The notes beneath the pieces were generated by a model. That model was not told where the DNA came from and did no database searches. It was given only the letters and a program-made list of their open reading frames with translations. Of a DNA stretch of 64,000 nucleotides, positions 44,840-54,212 are shown one piece after another. This DNA is from Anaeromicrobium sediminis (GTDB taxonomy: Bacteria; Bacillota; Clostridia; Peptostreptococcales; Thermotaleaceae), in the NCBI RefSeq assembly GCF_002270055.1, contig NZ_NIBG01000001.1, positions 220,682 to 284,681 on the forward strand, written 5' to 3'. The number at the start of each line of letters is the position of its first letter. The first letter of the stretch is position 1. The translations under genes and the position numbers were made by a program.

Positions 44840-46255
44840 TTATCCAAATACAATTTTTATGGTAGTTCCTTTATTAATCTCACTTATTACTTCTAATTCT
44901 AGTCCATGTATTTTTCCTATTTCTGCACAAATAGAAAGTCCTAGTCCAACACCATTATTCTCTCTTGACCTTGATTTATCAACCATATAAAAAGGTTCAA
45001 AAATTTTGTATAAATCTTCCTTAGGTATGCCAATTCCTTCATCTTTTATTTCCAAAGTATTTTTTAATCCTTCCTTTTTATATAAGCTTATATAAATTTT
45101 TGAACCATATTTGGATGCTTTTATAGCATTGTCGATTAAATTTATGATTAAATTTTTTATTAAGTCTCTTTCAACAAGAACTTCATATTCTTCACCTATT
45201 ATGACTAACTCAACATTTTTTTCCTGTAATTTAGGCTTTAATGCATCTTTTATTTCAAGTAATATATTCTTTATATTTTCATTTTTCATTTTAAATTTTT
45301 CTTTTTTTAATAAAATTAAGTTCATCATTTTCCATGATAAAGATTCTAATCTTTTTCCTTCGCTAAAAATGTAATTTAATCCTTTTAAATAAATTTCTTC
45401 ATTGTATTCTGTAGAACGAAGGTAATCCGCATATCCGATGATAGAGGTTAATGGAGTTTTCAATTCATGGGTTAAGTTGTCTATAAATCGCTGCTTCTCT
45501 TCAGTCTTTTTTTCTAGCTCATTAATTTTTTCTTCAATAGCTTCTGACATTTCATTAAAATTTTCAGACAACACTCCTATTTCATCCTTCGTATGGATAT
45601 TTACTCTTTCCGAATAATTTCCCTTTGCAATTCTTTTTGTTATGCCTATCATCTTACTAATGGGTTTTGTTATATTCTTACTTAAAATGTATAGTCCAAT
45701 TATCAATACGATAAAGATGAATGCATTTAATTTCATAAAAAAATGAAATTGACTTTCTTTATCTTCATATATATAAGTGATATCTCTTACATATGAAAAT
45801 TTAAAAGCTTTTTCATCTGCATATAAAACATTTGTTATGAATAAAAATGTCTTGTCAGATATATCCCTAATAATATATCTTCTTTTATCTTCAAGAGGAT
45901 CTATTAATTCTTCTCTCTTACCTTCAATTTCAAAGTCTATATTGCTAAAGATAATATTATTACCTTCATCTAATATTTCTACATGCATATTTTCATCATT
46001 GAAATTTTTCAAATATTCAACAGTGGCTGAATATAGGATTTTATCATAATCATAATAATTTAAAGCTTGCTTTTGGGCTAAAGCTAAATTTACACTCATA
46101 CCAGAATAAATGCTCCAATGTTCACTTAGTCCACGATCTACTTCTCTTTCTAACTGTATCTTGTGACTATTCTCTATTAAAAAGAATCCTGTGAAATTAA
46201 ATATTATTAGAAACAAAATCAAAAAGTATAAAAATATTTTTTGCCAAAATTTCAT
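44840..46255 (-). CDS. Sensor histidine kinase (HAMP type)
   Basis: 471 residues: two membrane segments (about 8-27 and 175-192) around an extracellular sensor domain, a HAMP linker, a HisKA helix with phospho-acceptor H263 (LTHELKTPLTS), and a HATPase domain with DEGIGIPKEDL and GVGLGLSI. It pairs with the response regulator at 47140-47802; a secreted protein gene lies between them. Confidence 0.92.
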   Translation of the reverse strand: MKFWQKIFLYFLILFLIIFNFTGFFLIENSHKIQLEREVDRGLSEHWSIYSGMSVNLALAQKQALNYYDYDKILYSATVEYLKNFNDENMHVEILDEGNNIIFSNIDFEIEGKREELIDPLEDKRRYIIRDISDKTFLFITNVLYADEKAFKFSYVRDITYIYEDKESQFHFFMKLNAFIFIVLIIGLYILSKNITKPISKMIGITKRIAKGNYSERVNIHTKDEIGVLSENFNEMSEAIEEKINELEKKTEEKQRFIDNLTHELKTPLTSIIGYADYLRSTEYNEEIYLKGLNYIFSEGKRLESLSWKMMNLILLKKEKFKMKNENIKNILLEIKDALKPKLQEKNVELVIIGEEYEVLVERDLIKNLIINLIDNAIKASKYGSKIYISLYKKEGLKNTLEIKDEGIGIPKEDLYKIFEPFYMVDKSRSRENNGVGLGLSICAEIGKIHGLELEVISEINKGTTIKIVFG

Positions 46256-46335
46256 TGAAGCCCTCCATTCCTATGGTATTTTAATATTAAAAGAAAAGCA
46301 TAAGGTTTATTCCCTATACTTTTCTTTCTCTTCTA

Positions 46336-47046
46336 TTATTCAATTATTTTAGTATTCTGTGGATCTAGTGTTCCCCCTGAAAAATCACATACTTTCTTAT
46401 TCACCAAATCTATTGTAATATATATATAATCTGTCATTCCTTTTCCATAGGAGAATACAAGCTGCGTTAGTTTATTATTTGATCCCCATTTATATTCTCC
46501 TATAAGTTTTATATCCTCCATATTGCCAATAAGTTTATTTTGTTTAATAAAATTAACACTCAATTCTTTTATTTCTTTTATAGTAACTTTTTGCGCTTTT
46601 CTATTTCTATCTCCATTAAGGGCACCTATATGAGTTATCTTCTCCGTTTTAACGTCTACAGATCCACCATATAATGTGCTAGTATCTTTTAATTCCCAAT
46701 TTTCACTTAATGGTTCATCTCTCCAATATACAATCCATTCTGCCACTTTACCATTTTCCTCATATACAGGTCGAATATCATTTGATAAGTTTTTACCATC
46801 CACTTTTTCATTGAAGTATTTTTCAAGGGCTTCTTTCATGATTTCTACTGCTTTTTCCCTTGATATTCCATCATTAATTTCTTCTTTACTTAAAACTTGT
46901 TGTACTATTTGTTTATTTGTCTCTGTCATCAATACATCCTTAGACATTTGACTATTAATAGTAGCTGCATAAACTTTTGCTCCTACTAATACACCCAGAG
47001 TCAATACCCCTATCAAAACTAAAGATGGTATTTTTTTTGTTCTCAT
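46336..47046 (-). CDS. Secreted PepSY-like protein
   Basis: 236 residues from the ATG at 47046, behind GGAGGG. Signal segment (about 8-28), then a mature domain with PepSY-like helix-sheet units (ISREKAVEIMKEALEKYFNEKV ... VTIKEIKELSVNFIKQNK). Its place between the response regulator and kinase genes suggests that it shapes the sensor's signal outside the cell. That role is inference. Confidence 0.65.
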   Translation of the reverse strand: MRTKKIPSLVLIGVLTLGVLVGAKVYAATINSQMSKDVLMTETNKQIVQQVLSKEEINDGISREKAVEIMKEALEKYFNEKVDGKNLSNDIRPVYEENGKVAEWIVYWRDEPLSENWELKDTSTLYGGSVDVKTEKITHIGALNGDRNRKAQKVTIKEIKELSVNFIKQNKLIGNMEDIKLIGEYKWGSNNKLTQLVFSYGKGMTDYIYITIDLVNKKVCDFSGGTLDPQNTKIIE

Positions 47047-47139
47047 ATTTTTCCCTCCATTTTGCAATTTAGTTTACAAATAGAGCATATAGTAACAATT
47101 TATAATAAGTATCACATACTTGTAAAATAGTTGTAAATT

Positions 47140-47802
47140 CTAATCCTTCAATCGATATCCAACTTTATATACAGTAGTTATGTTTTCCTCTAATTTAAAC
47201 TTCTTTCTCAGTCTTTGAACATGCATATCCACAGTTCTCGTCTCTCCTAAATAATCATATCCCCAGACCTTCTCTAAAATTTTCTCCCTTGATAAAGCCA
47301 TGCCTTTATTTTCTATTAGCAATATTAAGAGCTCATATTCTTTTAAGGTTACATCTATAATTTCACCATTTTTCTTTACAACTCTTTCATTCAAATTGAT
47401 TTCTAAATCCTTAAACCTTAAAATACCACTTTTCTTTCCGTATCGTCTCAATACCACTTCTACTCTAGCTAAAAGTTCTATGGATTCAAAGGGCTTTACC
47501 ATATAGTCATCAGCCCCACTTTTAAGACCCTTAACTTTATCTAAAATGGAATCTTTGGCCGTTAAGAAAATAACTGGTATACCCTTGTTTTTTATTTTTT
47601 CCATAACACTGAATCCGTCCAACTTTGGAAGCATTACATCTAAAATAATTAAATCAAAGTTTTCCTTCTCAATGATTTCTAAGGCCTCATTCCCATCATA
47701 AACTTGTTTTGTCTCATAATTAATCATTCTCAGATTTAAATTAATTAGATCTGAAATAGGTAATTCATCTTCAACAATTAATATTTTACTCAACTCATTC
47801 AC
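47140..47802 (-). CDS. OmpR/PhoB family response regulator
   Basis: 220 residues: receiver (1-120, D55 phospho-acceptor, ED pair at 11-12, K near 105) and a winged-helix DNA-binding domain (about 130-220, VTLKEYELLILLIENKG and TRTVDMHVQRLRKKF). First gene of a group with a secreted protein, the kinase and a lipoprotein. The signal and target are not evident. Confidence 0.94.
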   Translation of the reverse strand: MNELSKILIVEDELPISDLINLNLRMINYETKQVYDGNEALEIIEKENFDLIILDVMLPKLDGFSVMEKIKNKGIPVIFLTAKDSILDKVKGLKSGADDYMVKPFESIELLARVEVVLRRYGKKSGILRFKDLEINLNERVVKKNGEIIDVTLKEYELLILLIENKGMALSREKILEKVWGYDYLGETRTVDMHVQRLRKKFKLEENITTVYKVGYRLKD

Positions 47803-47857
47803 CTCTTACTATAGTGCTACTATTTTCGAGTCTACCATATTATGCTAATATCATAAA

Positions 47858-47887
47858 GAATATTTTATTGTTTTGGTGTAAATAATA
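47858..47887 (+). promoter_or_regulatory. Candidate sigma-G promoter of sspH
   Basis: GAATA (47858-47862) and AATAATA (47881-47887) with 18 bases between them fit the forespore sigma-G consensus except for the first base of the -10. Confidence 0.45.
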
Positions 47888-47919
47888 TAGTTGTTTATAT
47901 TATTAAGGAGGTATTTATT

Positions 47920-48099
47920 ATGAATAACCAACGTGCTAAAGAGATTGCTTCTTCTTCAATTATGGCTAATGTAACCTACAATGGATCTCAGGTTTACATT
48001 GAGGGAGTAAATGAAACTAATAATACTGCTAATATCCACTTTCTCAACCAGCCAGAAAATAGACAAGAAGTATCTTTAAATAGTTTAAAAGAACACTAA
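47920..48099 (+). CDS. sspH: H-type small acid-soluble spore protein
   Basis: 59 residues with the H-type SASP pattern: MNNQRAKEIASSS, NVTYNGSQVYIEGV, and a closing QEVSLNSLKEH. AAGGAG lies 9 bases before the ATG. Such proteins are made in the forespore and packed in the spore core. It is below usual size cut-offs. A likely sigma-G promoter lies upstream and a strong terminator downstream. Confidence 0.92.
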   Translation: MNNQRAKEIASSSIMANVTYNGSQVYIEGVNETNNTANIHFLNQPENRQEVSLNSLKEH

Positions 48100-48123
48100 A
48101 ATAAGATTTCATGGAATGAAAAG

Positions 48124-48162
48124 AAAAACCACTTTCAAGATTTATACTTGAAAGTGGTTTTT
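48124..48162. terminator. Bidirectional terminator
   Basis: The 16-bp perfect stem with a 7-base loop sits between sspH and the convergent htpG gene. Confidence 0.9.
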
Positions 48163-48164
48163 GT

Positions 48165-50045
48165 CTATATCATTATTTCGCATATATTATTTGTAAATTC
48201 TACTGGGTCGTTAATTGGTAATCCTTCAATCAGTAGGGCTTGATTATATAATAAATTTGTGTATAGATTAATCTTGTCCTTATCCTTTTGGAAAGCTTCT
48301 TTCAACGATTTAAACACAGCATGATTCATGTTTATTTCTAAAACTTTATCTGCTTTTATATTTTGGTTATTAGGCATGGAATTTAATATTTTTTCCATCT
48401 CTATGGAAAATTCACCATCGTTTGATAAACATACTGGGTGCTTCTTTAATCTTTTTGATGCTCTAACATCCTTTACCTTGTCTGATAGAATATTCTTCAT
48501 ATGCTCAAACAATTCTTTGTTCTCTTCTTCATTCAAGTTTGATTCGCTTTCATTTTCTTCCATTTCTATACCTAAGTCACTGCTTGATACAGATCTAAAT
48601 TCCTTATCTTTATATACCATTATCATTCTTATAGCAAACTCATCCACATCATCAGTAAAGTATAAAATTTCATAGCCCTTATCTGATACTAGTTCTGTTT
48701 GTGGCAGTTTCTCAATTCTTTCATTTGATTCTCCTGATGCATAATAAATATATTTTTGTTCTTCTGGCATTCTAGAAACATATTCATCTAAAGTGACCAT
48801 TTTTTTCTCTTTTGATGAATAAAACATTACTAAGTCTTGTAAAGCATCCTTATTACTTCCAAAGTCACTATAGATTCCATACTTTAATTGTCTTCCAAAG
48901 GATTCATAGAACGCTTCATACTGATCTCTTTCATTTTTTAATAAATTACTAAGCTCATTTTTAATTTTATTTTTAATGTTTTTAGCAATTAATTTTAACT
49001 GTCTATCATGCTGCAACATTTCTCTAGATATGTTAAGGGACAAGTCTTCTGAGTCCACTATTCCTTTTACAAAACCAAAATAGTCTGGCAACAATTCTGA
49101 ACACTTATTCATGATTAAAACGCCATTAGCATATAACTCTAATCCCTTTTCATATTCCTTTGTATAAAAATCATATGGCATTTTTTCTGGTATAAATAAA
49201 ATTGAATTATAGCTTACAGCACCATCAACTTTAATATGAATATGTCTTATTGGCTTGTCAAAACCATAGTGCTTTTCCTCATAGAATTTATCATAATCTT
49301 CCTTCATCAATTCATTTTTATTTTTTTTCCATATAGGCACCATACTGTTTACAGTTTTTTCTTCTATGTATTCTTCGTATTCTTCTTCACTACCCTCTTT
49401 AAGTTTTCTTTCAGTTACATCCATTTTAATTGGATATCTAATGAAATCAGAATATTTCTTTATAATAGATTGTAATCTGTATTCCTCAAGATAGTCATCA
49501 AATTTTTCATCTTCTGTATTTTCTTTTATTTTAAGTATAATGTCTGTACCAATAGTTTCTTTTTGGCATGGTTCAATAGTATACCCCTCTATACCATTAG
49601 ATTCCCACTTGTAGGCTTCATCACTACCAAAAGCTTTACTCATAACAGTAACTTCATCTGCTACCATAAATGCAGAATAAAAACCCACACCAAACTGACC
49701 AATAATATCATGACCATCTTTTAATTCATTTTCCTTTTTGAATGCCAAAGATCCACTCTTAGCTATAACACCAAGGTTATCATCGAGCTCCTCCTTTGTC
49801 ATACCAATCCCCGTATCAGAGATTTTTAATAATCTGTTTTCCTTATCAATGTTTATTTTAATAAAGTAGTCATCTTTATCAAAAGTCAATGAATCATCTG
49901 TTAATGTCTTATAATAAATTTTATCAATGGCATCGCTAGCATTGGAAATGAGCTCTCTTAAAAAAATCTCCCTGTGAGTATATATTGAGTTAACCATAAG
50001 ATCAAGAAGTCTTTTAGACTCTGCCTTAAACTGCTTTCTTCCCAA
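48165..50045 (-). CDS. htpG: Molecular chaperone HtpG (Hsp90)
   Basis: 626 residues from the TTG at 50045, 7 bases after GGGAGAG; in-frame ATGs upstream (to 50120) lack a binding site and reach toward the promoter. The N-terminal GHKL ATPase domain has [19 protein letters not shown] and GQFGVGFYS; middle and C-terminal dimer domains follow to the full Hsp90 length. It refolds stress-damaged proteins. A sigma-A promoter with a CIRCE operator lies upstream, so HrcA control is expected. Confidence 0.97.
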   Translation of the reverse strand: MGRKQFKAESKRLLDLMVNSIYTHREIFLRELISNASDAIDKIYYKTLTDDSLTFDKDDYFIKINIDKENRLLKISDTGIGMTKEELDDNLGVIAKSGSLAFKKENELKDGHDIIGQFGVGFYSAFMVADEVTVMSKAFGSDEAYKWESNGIEGYTIEPCQKETIGTDIILKIKENTEDEKFDDYLEEYRLQSIIKKYSDFIRYPIKMDVTERKLKEGSEEEYEEYIEEKTVNSMVPIWKKNKNELMKEDYDKFYEEKHYGFDKPIRHIHIKVDGAVSYNSILFIPEKMPYDFYTKEYEKGLELYANGVLIMNKCSELLPDYFGFVKGIVDSEDLSLNISREMLQHDRQLKLIAKNIKNKIKNELSNLLKNERDQYEAFYESFGRQLKYGIYSDFGSNKDALQDLVMFYSSKEKKMVTLDEYVSRMPEEQKYIYYASGESNERIEKLPQTELVSDKGYEILYFTDDVDEFAIRMIMVYKDKEFRSVSSSDLGIEMEENESESNLNEEENKELFEHMKNILSDKVKDVRASKRLKKHPVCLSNDGEFSIEMEKILNSMPNNQNIKADKVLEINMNHAVFKSLKEAFQKDKDKINLYTNLLYNQALLIEGLPINDPVEFTNNICEIMI

Positions 50046-50167
50046 GTAAATCTCTCCCTTCATAATAAAAAGATAATCAATTATCCTTTTCAGATAAACA
50101 TTTTTAATTAAAGAACGCACAAGGGTGATTCTAGCTTTTGTGCGTCAACCATTTAAATTTTATTTTG

Positions 50168-50194
50168 TTAGCACTCTCTTTAATCGAGTGCTAA
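50168..50194 (-). promoter_or_regulatory. CIRCE operator (HrcA site) of htpG
   Basis: The perfect inverted repeat TTAGCACTC-N9-GAGTGCTAA matches the HrcA operator exactly. It lies just downstream of the promoter -10. Confidence 0.95.
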
Positions 50195-50203
50195 TTTACT
50201 TTT

Positions 50204-50232
50204 AAAATACATCTTTTTTTATAATTTGTCAA
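50204..50232 (-). promoter_or_regulatory. Sigma-A promoter of htpG
   Basis: TTGACA (50227-50232) and TATTTT (50204-50209), spacing 17, face htpG and are followed by the CIRCE element. Confidence 0.8.
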
Positions 50233-50283
50233 TACTTTTTAGAGTTTTCTTATTTTTAAAGTTATAAGTAAAACACATTTTAA

Positions 50284-51168
50284 TTACTTATGATTACTTT
50301 TTAAGTCCATTACAGGATTTATAAGAGGTTCGAATCCATCAATCCAACATTCTACCACATCGCCCTCATTAATATGGACTGCTCTAGGAGTTCCTGTAGA
50401 AATTATATCCCCTGGCAACATGGTCATTACTTTAGAATGGAAAGAAACCAAATAAGCTGGAGGGAAAGTCATATTTGAAACATAATTTTGTCCATGAATT
50501 TTCTTATTAATTACTGTTGCTACCTTTAACTTCATAACATCTTCAATTTCATCAGGAGTTACTAGCACAGGTCCGAAACTAAAGAAAGTATCAAAACTCT
50601 TTGCCCTTGTTAAATATCTAGGATTAACTCTTAAAATATCCTCTGCTGTCATATCTATAATAGTTGTAAATCCTGCCACAACATCTAGCCAGTTTTTCTC
50701 ATGAACACCTTTACACTTTTTGCCAATGATAATACCTAACTCCCCTTCTGATGTGGTTTTATTTGATTGTAGTGGTATCTTTATGTAATCCTTATGTCCT
50801 ATAATAGTTGTATCTGGTTTCATAAAACTTGCAGGTGCAGTATTAGGAGCTTTTTCCTCTAAATCAGCAGCATGGTCAACATAATTTAATCCAATTCCCC
50901 AAATCTTTCTAGGTTCACGATATAGTGGACAAAAAATGACCTTATCTTTTGAAATAATATGCTCATTAAGATTTTCAATTTCTTCTTTTCCACCCAACCT
51001 ATACCAATCATTCATTTCCTCTAACTGTCCTGATTGAATAAGTTCAAACATACCTATGTTCCAATTTTTATTTAACTTTTCATTAATAGTCCTTAAATAA
51101 ATTATCCCTTTGTTTGTAACGACAGAAGCTTCTTCACAATTCCCTACCTTTACTGTAGCCAATCTCAT
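50284..51168 (-). CDS. Fumarylacetoacetate hydrolase family protein
   Basis: 294 residues: an N-terminal adapter domain and a C-terminal FAH domain with GLNYVDHAAD near residue 98, the metal ligands EGELGIIIGKK and VVAGFTTIIDMTAEDI, and TGTPRAVH. The family includes acylpyruvases, 2-hydroxyhepta-dienedioate isomerases and oxaloacetate decarboxylases. The substrate is not clear. It is monocistronic. Confidence 0.9.
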   Translation of the reverse strand: MRLATVKVGNCEEASVVTNKGIIYLRTINEKLNKNWNIGMFELIQSGQLEEMNDWYRLGGKEEIENLNEHIISKDKVIFCPLYREPRKIWGIGLNYVDHAADLEEKAPNTAPASFMKPDTTIIGHKDYIKIPLQSNKTTSEGELGIIIGKKCKGVHEKNWLDVVAGFTTIIDMTAEDILRVNPRYLTRAKSFDTFFSFGPVLVTPDEIEDVMKLKVATVINKKIHGQNYVSNMTFPPAYLVSFHSKVMTMLPGDIISTGTPRAVHINEGDVVECWIDGFEPLINPVMDLKSNHK

Positions 51169-51456
51169 TTCCCTTACCCCCTTATTTAAAACAAAAACAT
51201 ATTTATTATTAAATTGGCCACAAAGCTTTTTATTTCCTTCTATAATACATAACTTTTAAAATTGTATTTATTCTTCTTAGTTTATGTTTGAGTTAATTAA
51301 CCTCTACAAAACATAACTTACCTTAGTATTTTTTTGCAAAATTAAATTTATAATTATGTTTTTAAAAGCATTGTGTTAATAGCATAATATTCTACTTACA
51401 TAAAAACTCTTTGAAATAGAAATACTGTATATATATCATAATTGGAGGTGATTAAG

Positions 51457-51822
51457 TTGAGAGAAAGAAGAGCAGAACATAGTGATTTTAGCATAGGAGG
51501 CATGTTAGTAAGAGTAATAGTATCAATGATAGTTTTAGCAGTAGCTGCTTTCTTTACACCATATTTCACTATAAGAGGTTTTGTTCCTTTAGTTTTGGCA
51601 GCTGTATCCATTGGTGTAATAGATTATGCAATAGAAAGATTTACTGGATTTGATGCAACTCCCTTTGGTAGAGGCATAACAGGATTTGTTGTATCTGCAG
51701 TTATTATCTATATAACTGGTTATCTTGTTCAAGGTGTAGGAGTAAATGTTATAGGTGCAATATTAGCAGCCCTATCAATAGGAATTATTAATATGTTCAT
51801 TCCAGGAAGAAGTGTAATGTAA
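51457..51822 (+). CDS. Holin-like four-segment membrane protein
   Basis: 121 residues from the TTG at 51457, 6 bases after GGAGGTG (an earlier TTG at 51442 overlaps that site). About four hydrophobic segments. It matches the small membrane family annotated as phage holin, which is common in spore-formers outside prophages; with spore genes close by, a spore-membrane role is as likely as lysis. The stop codon is inside the following hairpin. Confidence 0.72.
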   Translation: MRERRAEHSDFSIGGMLVRVIVSMIVLAVAAFFTPYFTIRGFVPLVLAAVSIGVIDYAIERFTGFDATPFGRGITGFVVSAVIIYITGYLVQGVGVNVIGAILAALSIGIINMFIPGRSVM

Positions 51823-51845
51823 CTATAGTTTTCTATAGTTACATT
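51816..51845 (+). terminator. Terminator overlapping the holin-like gene end
   Basis: The 13-bp perfect stem AATGTAACTATAG with its complement and a 4-base TTTT loop. Confidence 0.7.
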
Positions 51846-52002
51846 ATCTATCTTTATTTATTAATAGTTTTTTGATTTAAAAAAGAAAATACTATCTTTT
51901 GATAAAGATATATAATTAAAAATCAATATCCAAACTTTAGCTAAATTTATATGTATTTTCATTTCAAATTAAAGTTTTGGATCACAACTTAAATCCATTG
52001 AA

Positions 52003-52030
52003 AAAATCCCCCAACTAATTGGGGGATTTT
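52003..52030. terminator. Bidirectional terminator
   Basis: The 12-bp perfect stem AAAATCCCCCAA with its complement and a CTAA loop, followed by T or A runs; it ends the DUF1657 gene read leftward. Confidence 0.9.
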
Positions 52031-52064
52031 ATATTATTTACCTATACAAAGTAGAAATTATTTT

Positions 52065-52274
52065 TTATTGTTGTTGATTATATTGAGGTTCCTCACTTTT
52101 AACAAAATCAACTCTGTTTTGAAGCTGTTGTGCAGCACTTTCCATTGTTGAAGATAATTGATTAAACATTGTTTTAGCTTCTTCATTATCTGTATCCAAA
52201 GAGAATGTTTTTAATTGTGCAGCAAGACCTTTTGCACCTGCTAAAGTTTGTTCTAGTTTATTTACTGTAGTCAT
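52065..52274 (-). CDS. DUF1657 protein (stand-alone copy)
   Basis: 69 residues, all helix: LEQTLAGAKGLAAQLKTFSLDTDNEEAKTMF then a second helix. Members accompany spoVA operons in spore-formers and are thought to be spore proteins. It diverges from the spoVA-type operon whose first gene is a second copy. The minus-strand upstream region has a CATACTATA that resembles a forespore -10, without a convincing -35. Confidence 0.87.
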   Translation of the reverse strand: MTTVNKLEQTLAGAKGLAAQLKTFSLDTDNEEAKTMFNQLSSTMESAAQQLQNRVDFVKSEEPQYNQQQ

Positions 52275-52637
52275 ATAAACTTTTCCTCCATTTCAAATAG
52301 TAGTTTACAAGTATAGTATGCGTAAACTGAACAAAATAATAACTTATGGCCTGAAATTCCATAAATTTGTATGATAACTAATTAATTCTAATTAGTTGAT
52401 AATATGAAATTAGGTACTTTATAAGGAACATTTAAAATAATTGTGTAAGTATTTTTCATAATTTACGCAATTAATTTACCTACTTCTTCTACTAGTTATA
52501 TAGACTTATTTACAAAAATGTAAAAATAAAGAAGTATGTAGAAGTTTCATCAAATATGGAATAAATATGCAAACTAATCTTTGTAAATAATTGTAATAAT
52601 AAATTTATAAGTAATTCTATAAAAAGAGGTGATAATA
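52275..52637. other. Divergent promoter region of the two DUF1657 genes
   Basis: No gene was seen in this stretch. A palindrome near 52380-52400 (TAACTAATTAATTCTAATTAGTT) is the only structure. Forespore promoters are expected but none was clear. Confidence 0.4.
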
Positions 52638-52844
52638 ATGACTGTTAGTTCCAAAATAAAACAGACACTGGCTAATTTAAAAGGGACTCAAAGTACCTTA
52701 AGGCTTTATTCAATACAAACTTTAGATGAAAATACAAAATCTACTTTTGAAGAAGCGTTAATAGGGACAAATGAAATAATAAAGGATTTAGAAGATCGGC
52801 TAAAAACGTTAGAATTTGAAGAACCACAATATAAAGGTTATTAA
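52638..52844 (+). CDS. DUF1657 protein, first gene of the spoVA-type operon
   Basis: 68 residues from the ATG at 52638, behind AGAGGTG. Two-helix DUF1657 domain: SKIKQTLANLKGTQSTLRLYS, then ENTKSTFEEALIGTN. It is followed by DUF421, spoVAC, spoVAD and spoVAE genes with gaps of 0 to 17 bases, so it is the first gene of an operon for dipicolinic acid uptake or spore membrane stability. Confidence 0.87.
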   Translation: MTVSSKIKQTLANLKGTQSTLRLYSIQTLDENTKSTFEEALIGTNEIIKDLEDRLKTLEFEEPQYKGY

Positions 52845-52857
52845 GTGAGGGAATGAT

Positions 52858-53718
52858 ATGAAAAACTGGGTTCAAATACTTTTAAGATCCATAGGGTTAT
52901 TTTTTATAACTTTTGCTTCTATCAGAATAATGGGCAAAAGACAAATAGCTAAAATGACAGCTTTTCAATTTGTTCACTATACTGTTATTGCTATTTTAGC
53001 TGCTTTAATTTCTGTAAATATGATTGAAAATTTAGCATTTGGATTAATAGCCCTGTTTATTTGGATTTTACTGCCTATTGCATTAGATTATTTATCATTA
53101 AAGAGCAAATGGATCCATGACCTAGTTAATGGAAAGGAAACAATTTTAGTAAAGCAAGGAAAGGTTATGGAAGAAAACTTAAGTCAAGTAAGGCTCACAG
53201 GAGAAGAACTTTTAAGGGAACTACGTTCTAATAATGCTTTTAATTTAGCAGATGTTGAATTTGCTGTAATGGAATCAACAGGAGAAATAAATATACTATT
53301 AAAATCAGAGAAACAACCTGTTACCTCTTATGATTTAGGAAAAAAAGTATCACCTCAAAGTGAACCACAAACAGTAATTTTAGATGGAAATATACTTGAT
53401 GAACCCCTAAGTAATAGGGGACTTAATCAAGGTTGGCTAACAACACAATTAAAGGCTTTAGGGATTTCTTTAGACAATGTGTTTATAGCCCAAGTAGATT
53501 CTTCTGGTGATTTATACATAGATCTATTTGATGATTCTTTACAAATTTCTCAGCCTAAAGTAAAAGAACTGCTCTATGCCAATCTTGAAAAAAGTCAAGC
53601 TGATCTTCTTTCATTTTCTCTAGAAACAGATAATAAGAAAGCAAAAGCCATGTATTCAAATAATGCAGATAAACTTGAAAAAATTATAAAAAAACTAGAA
53701 CCTTATTTATTACATTAG
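52858..53718 (+). CDS. DUF421 (YetF-like) membrane protein with DUF1657-like tail
   Basis: 286 residues: three membrane segments (about 1-85), a soluble DUF421 domain (about 90-225, with RQIAKMTAFQFV and ILVKQGKVMEENLSQVRL), and a C-terminal extension (about 238-286) with LLSFSLETDNKKAKAMYSNN that mirrors the DUF1657 proteins next door. This two-domain layout is the YetF type seen in the Bacillus spoVA2mob operon. It probably works in the inner spore membrane; mechanism unknown. Confidence 0.87.
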   Translation: MKNWVQILLRSIGLFFITFASIRIMGKRQIAKMTAFQFVHYTVIAILAALISVNMIENLAFGLIALFIWILLPIALDYLSLKSKWIHDLVNGKETILVKQGKVMEENLSQVRLTGEELLRELRSNNAFNLADVEFAVMESTGEINILLKSEKQPVTSYDLGKKVSPQSEPQTVILDGNILDEPLSNRGLNQGWLTTQLKALGISLDNVFIAQVDSSGDLYIDLFDDSLQISQPKVKELLYANLEKSQADLLSFSLETDNKKAKAMYSNNADKLEKIIKKLEPYLLH

Positions 53719-53732
53719 AAGGTGATGAATGA

Positions 53733-54212
53733 ATGTCAAGTAAAAAAAATAAAAAATTAACACCAACACAACAAGAGTACCAAGCCTTTGCACAAGCTAG
53801 AGAGCCAAAGAGAAAAATTTTACGTAATAGTTTGAGAGCATTTGTGGCTGGTGGGATAATCTGTACAATAGGTCAAGGATTACAGTGGATGTTTATCAAG
53901 TATTTTGATTTTACAGAAACAACAGCGGGAAATCCTGCTACTGCAGTTTTGATTATAATTTCTGTTTTGCTTACAGGATTAGGTGTGTATGATAAAATCG
54001 CTCAATGGGCTGGAGCTGGAACAGTTATTCCAGTCACAGGTTTTGCCAATACAGTAGCCTCTGCCGCTATTGAACATCGAAGTGAAGGATTTGTATTAGG
54101 TGTAGGCGGAAATATGTTTAAACTAGCTGGTTCAGTAATCGCTTACGGTGTTTTTTCTGCTTTTGTTGTTGCTCTTATAAAAATTACAATTACATGGTTA
54201 GGTGGGATGTAA
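53733..54212 (+). CDS. spoVAC: Stage V sporulation protein AC
   Basis: 159 residues with about four membrane segments and the SpoVAC blocks FVAGGIICTIGQGL, GLGVYDKIAQWAGAGTVIPV and NTVASAAIEHRSEG. SpoVAC is a channel-like protein of the inner forespore membrane used for dipicolinate import during sporulation and release in germination. The gene abuts spoVAD, whose ATG follows the stop with no gap. Confidence 0.96.
   Translation: MSSKKNKKLTPTQQEYQAFAQAREPKRKILRNSLRAFVAGGIICTIGQGLQWMFIKYFDFTETTAGNPATAVLIIISVLLTGLGVYDKIAQWAGAGTVIPVTGFANTVASAAIEHRSEGFVLGVGGNMFKLAGSVIAYGVFSAFVVALIKITITWLGGM

Noticed and set aside
51457..51822. Phage holin as evidence of a prophage
   Set aside because: No phage genes are near; the surroundings are spore genes and this family is common in spore-formers.
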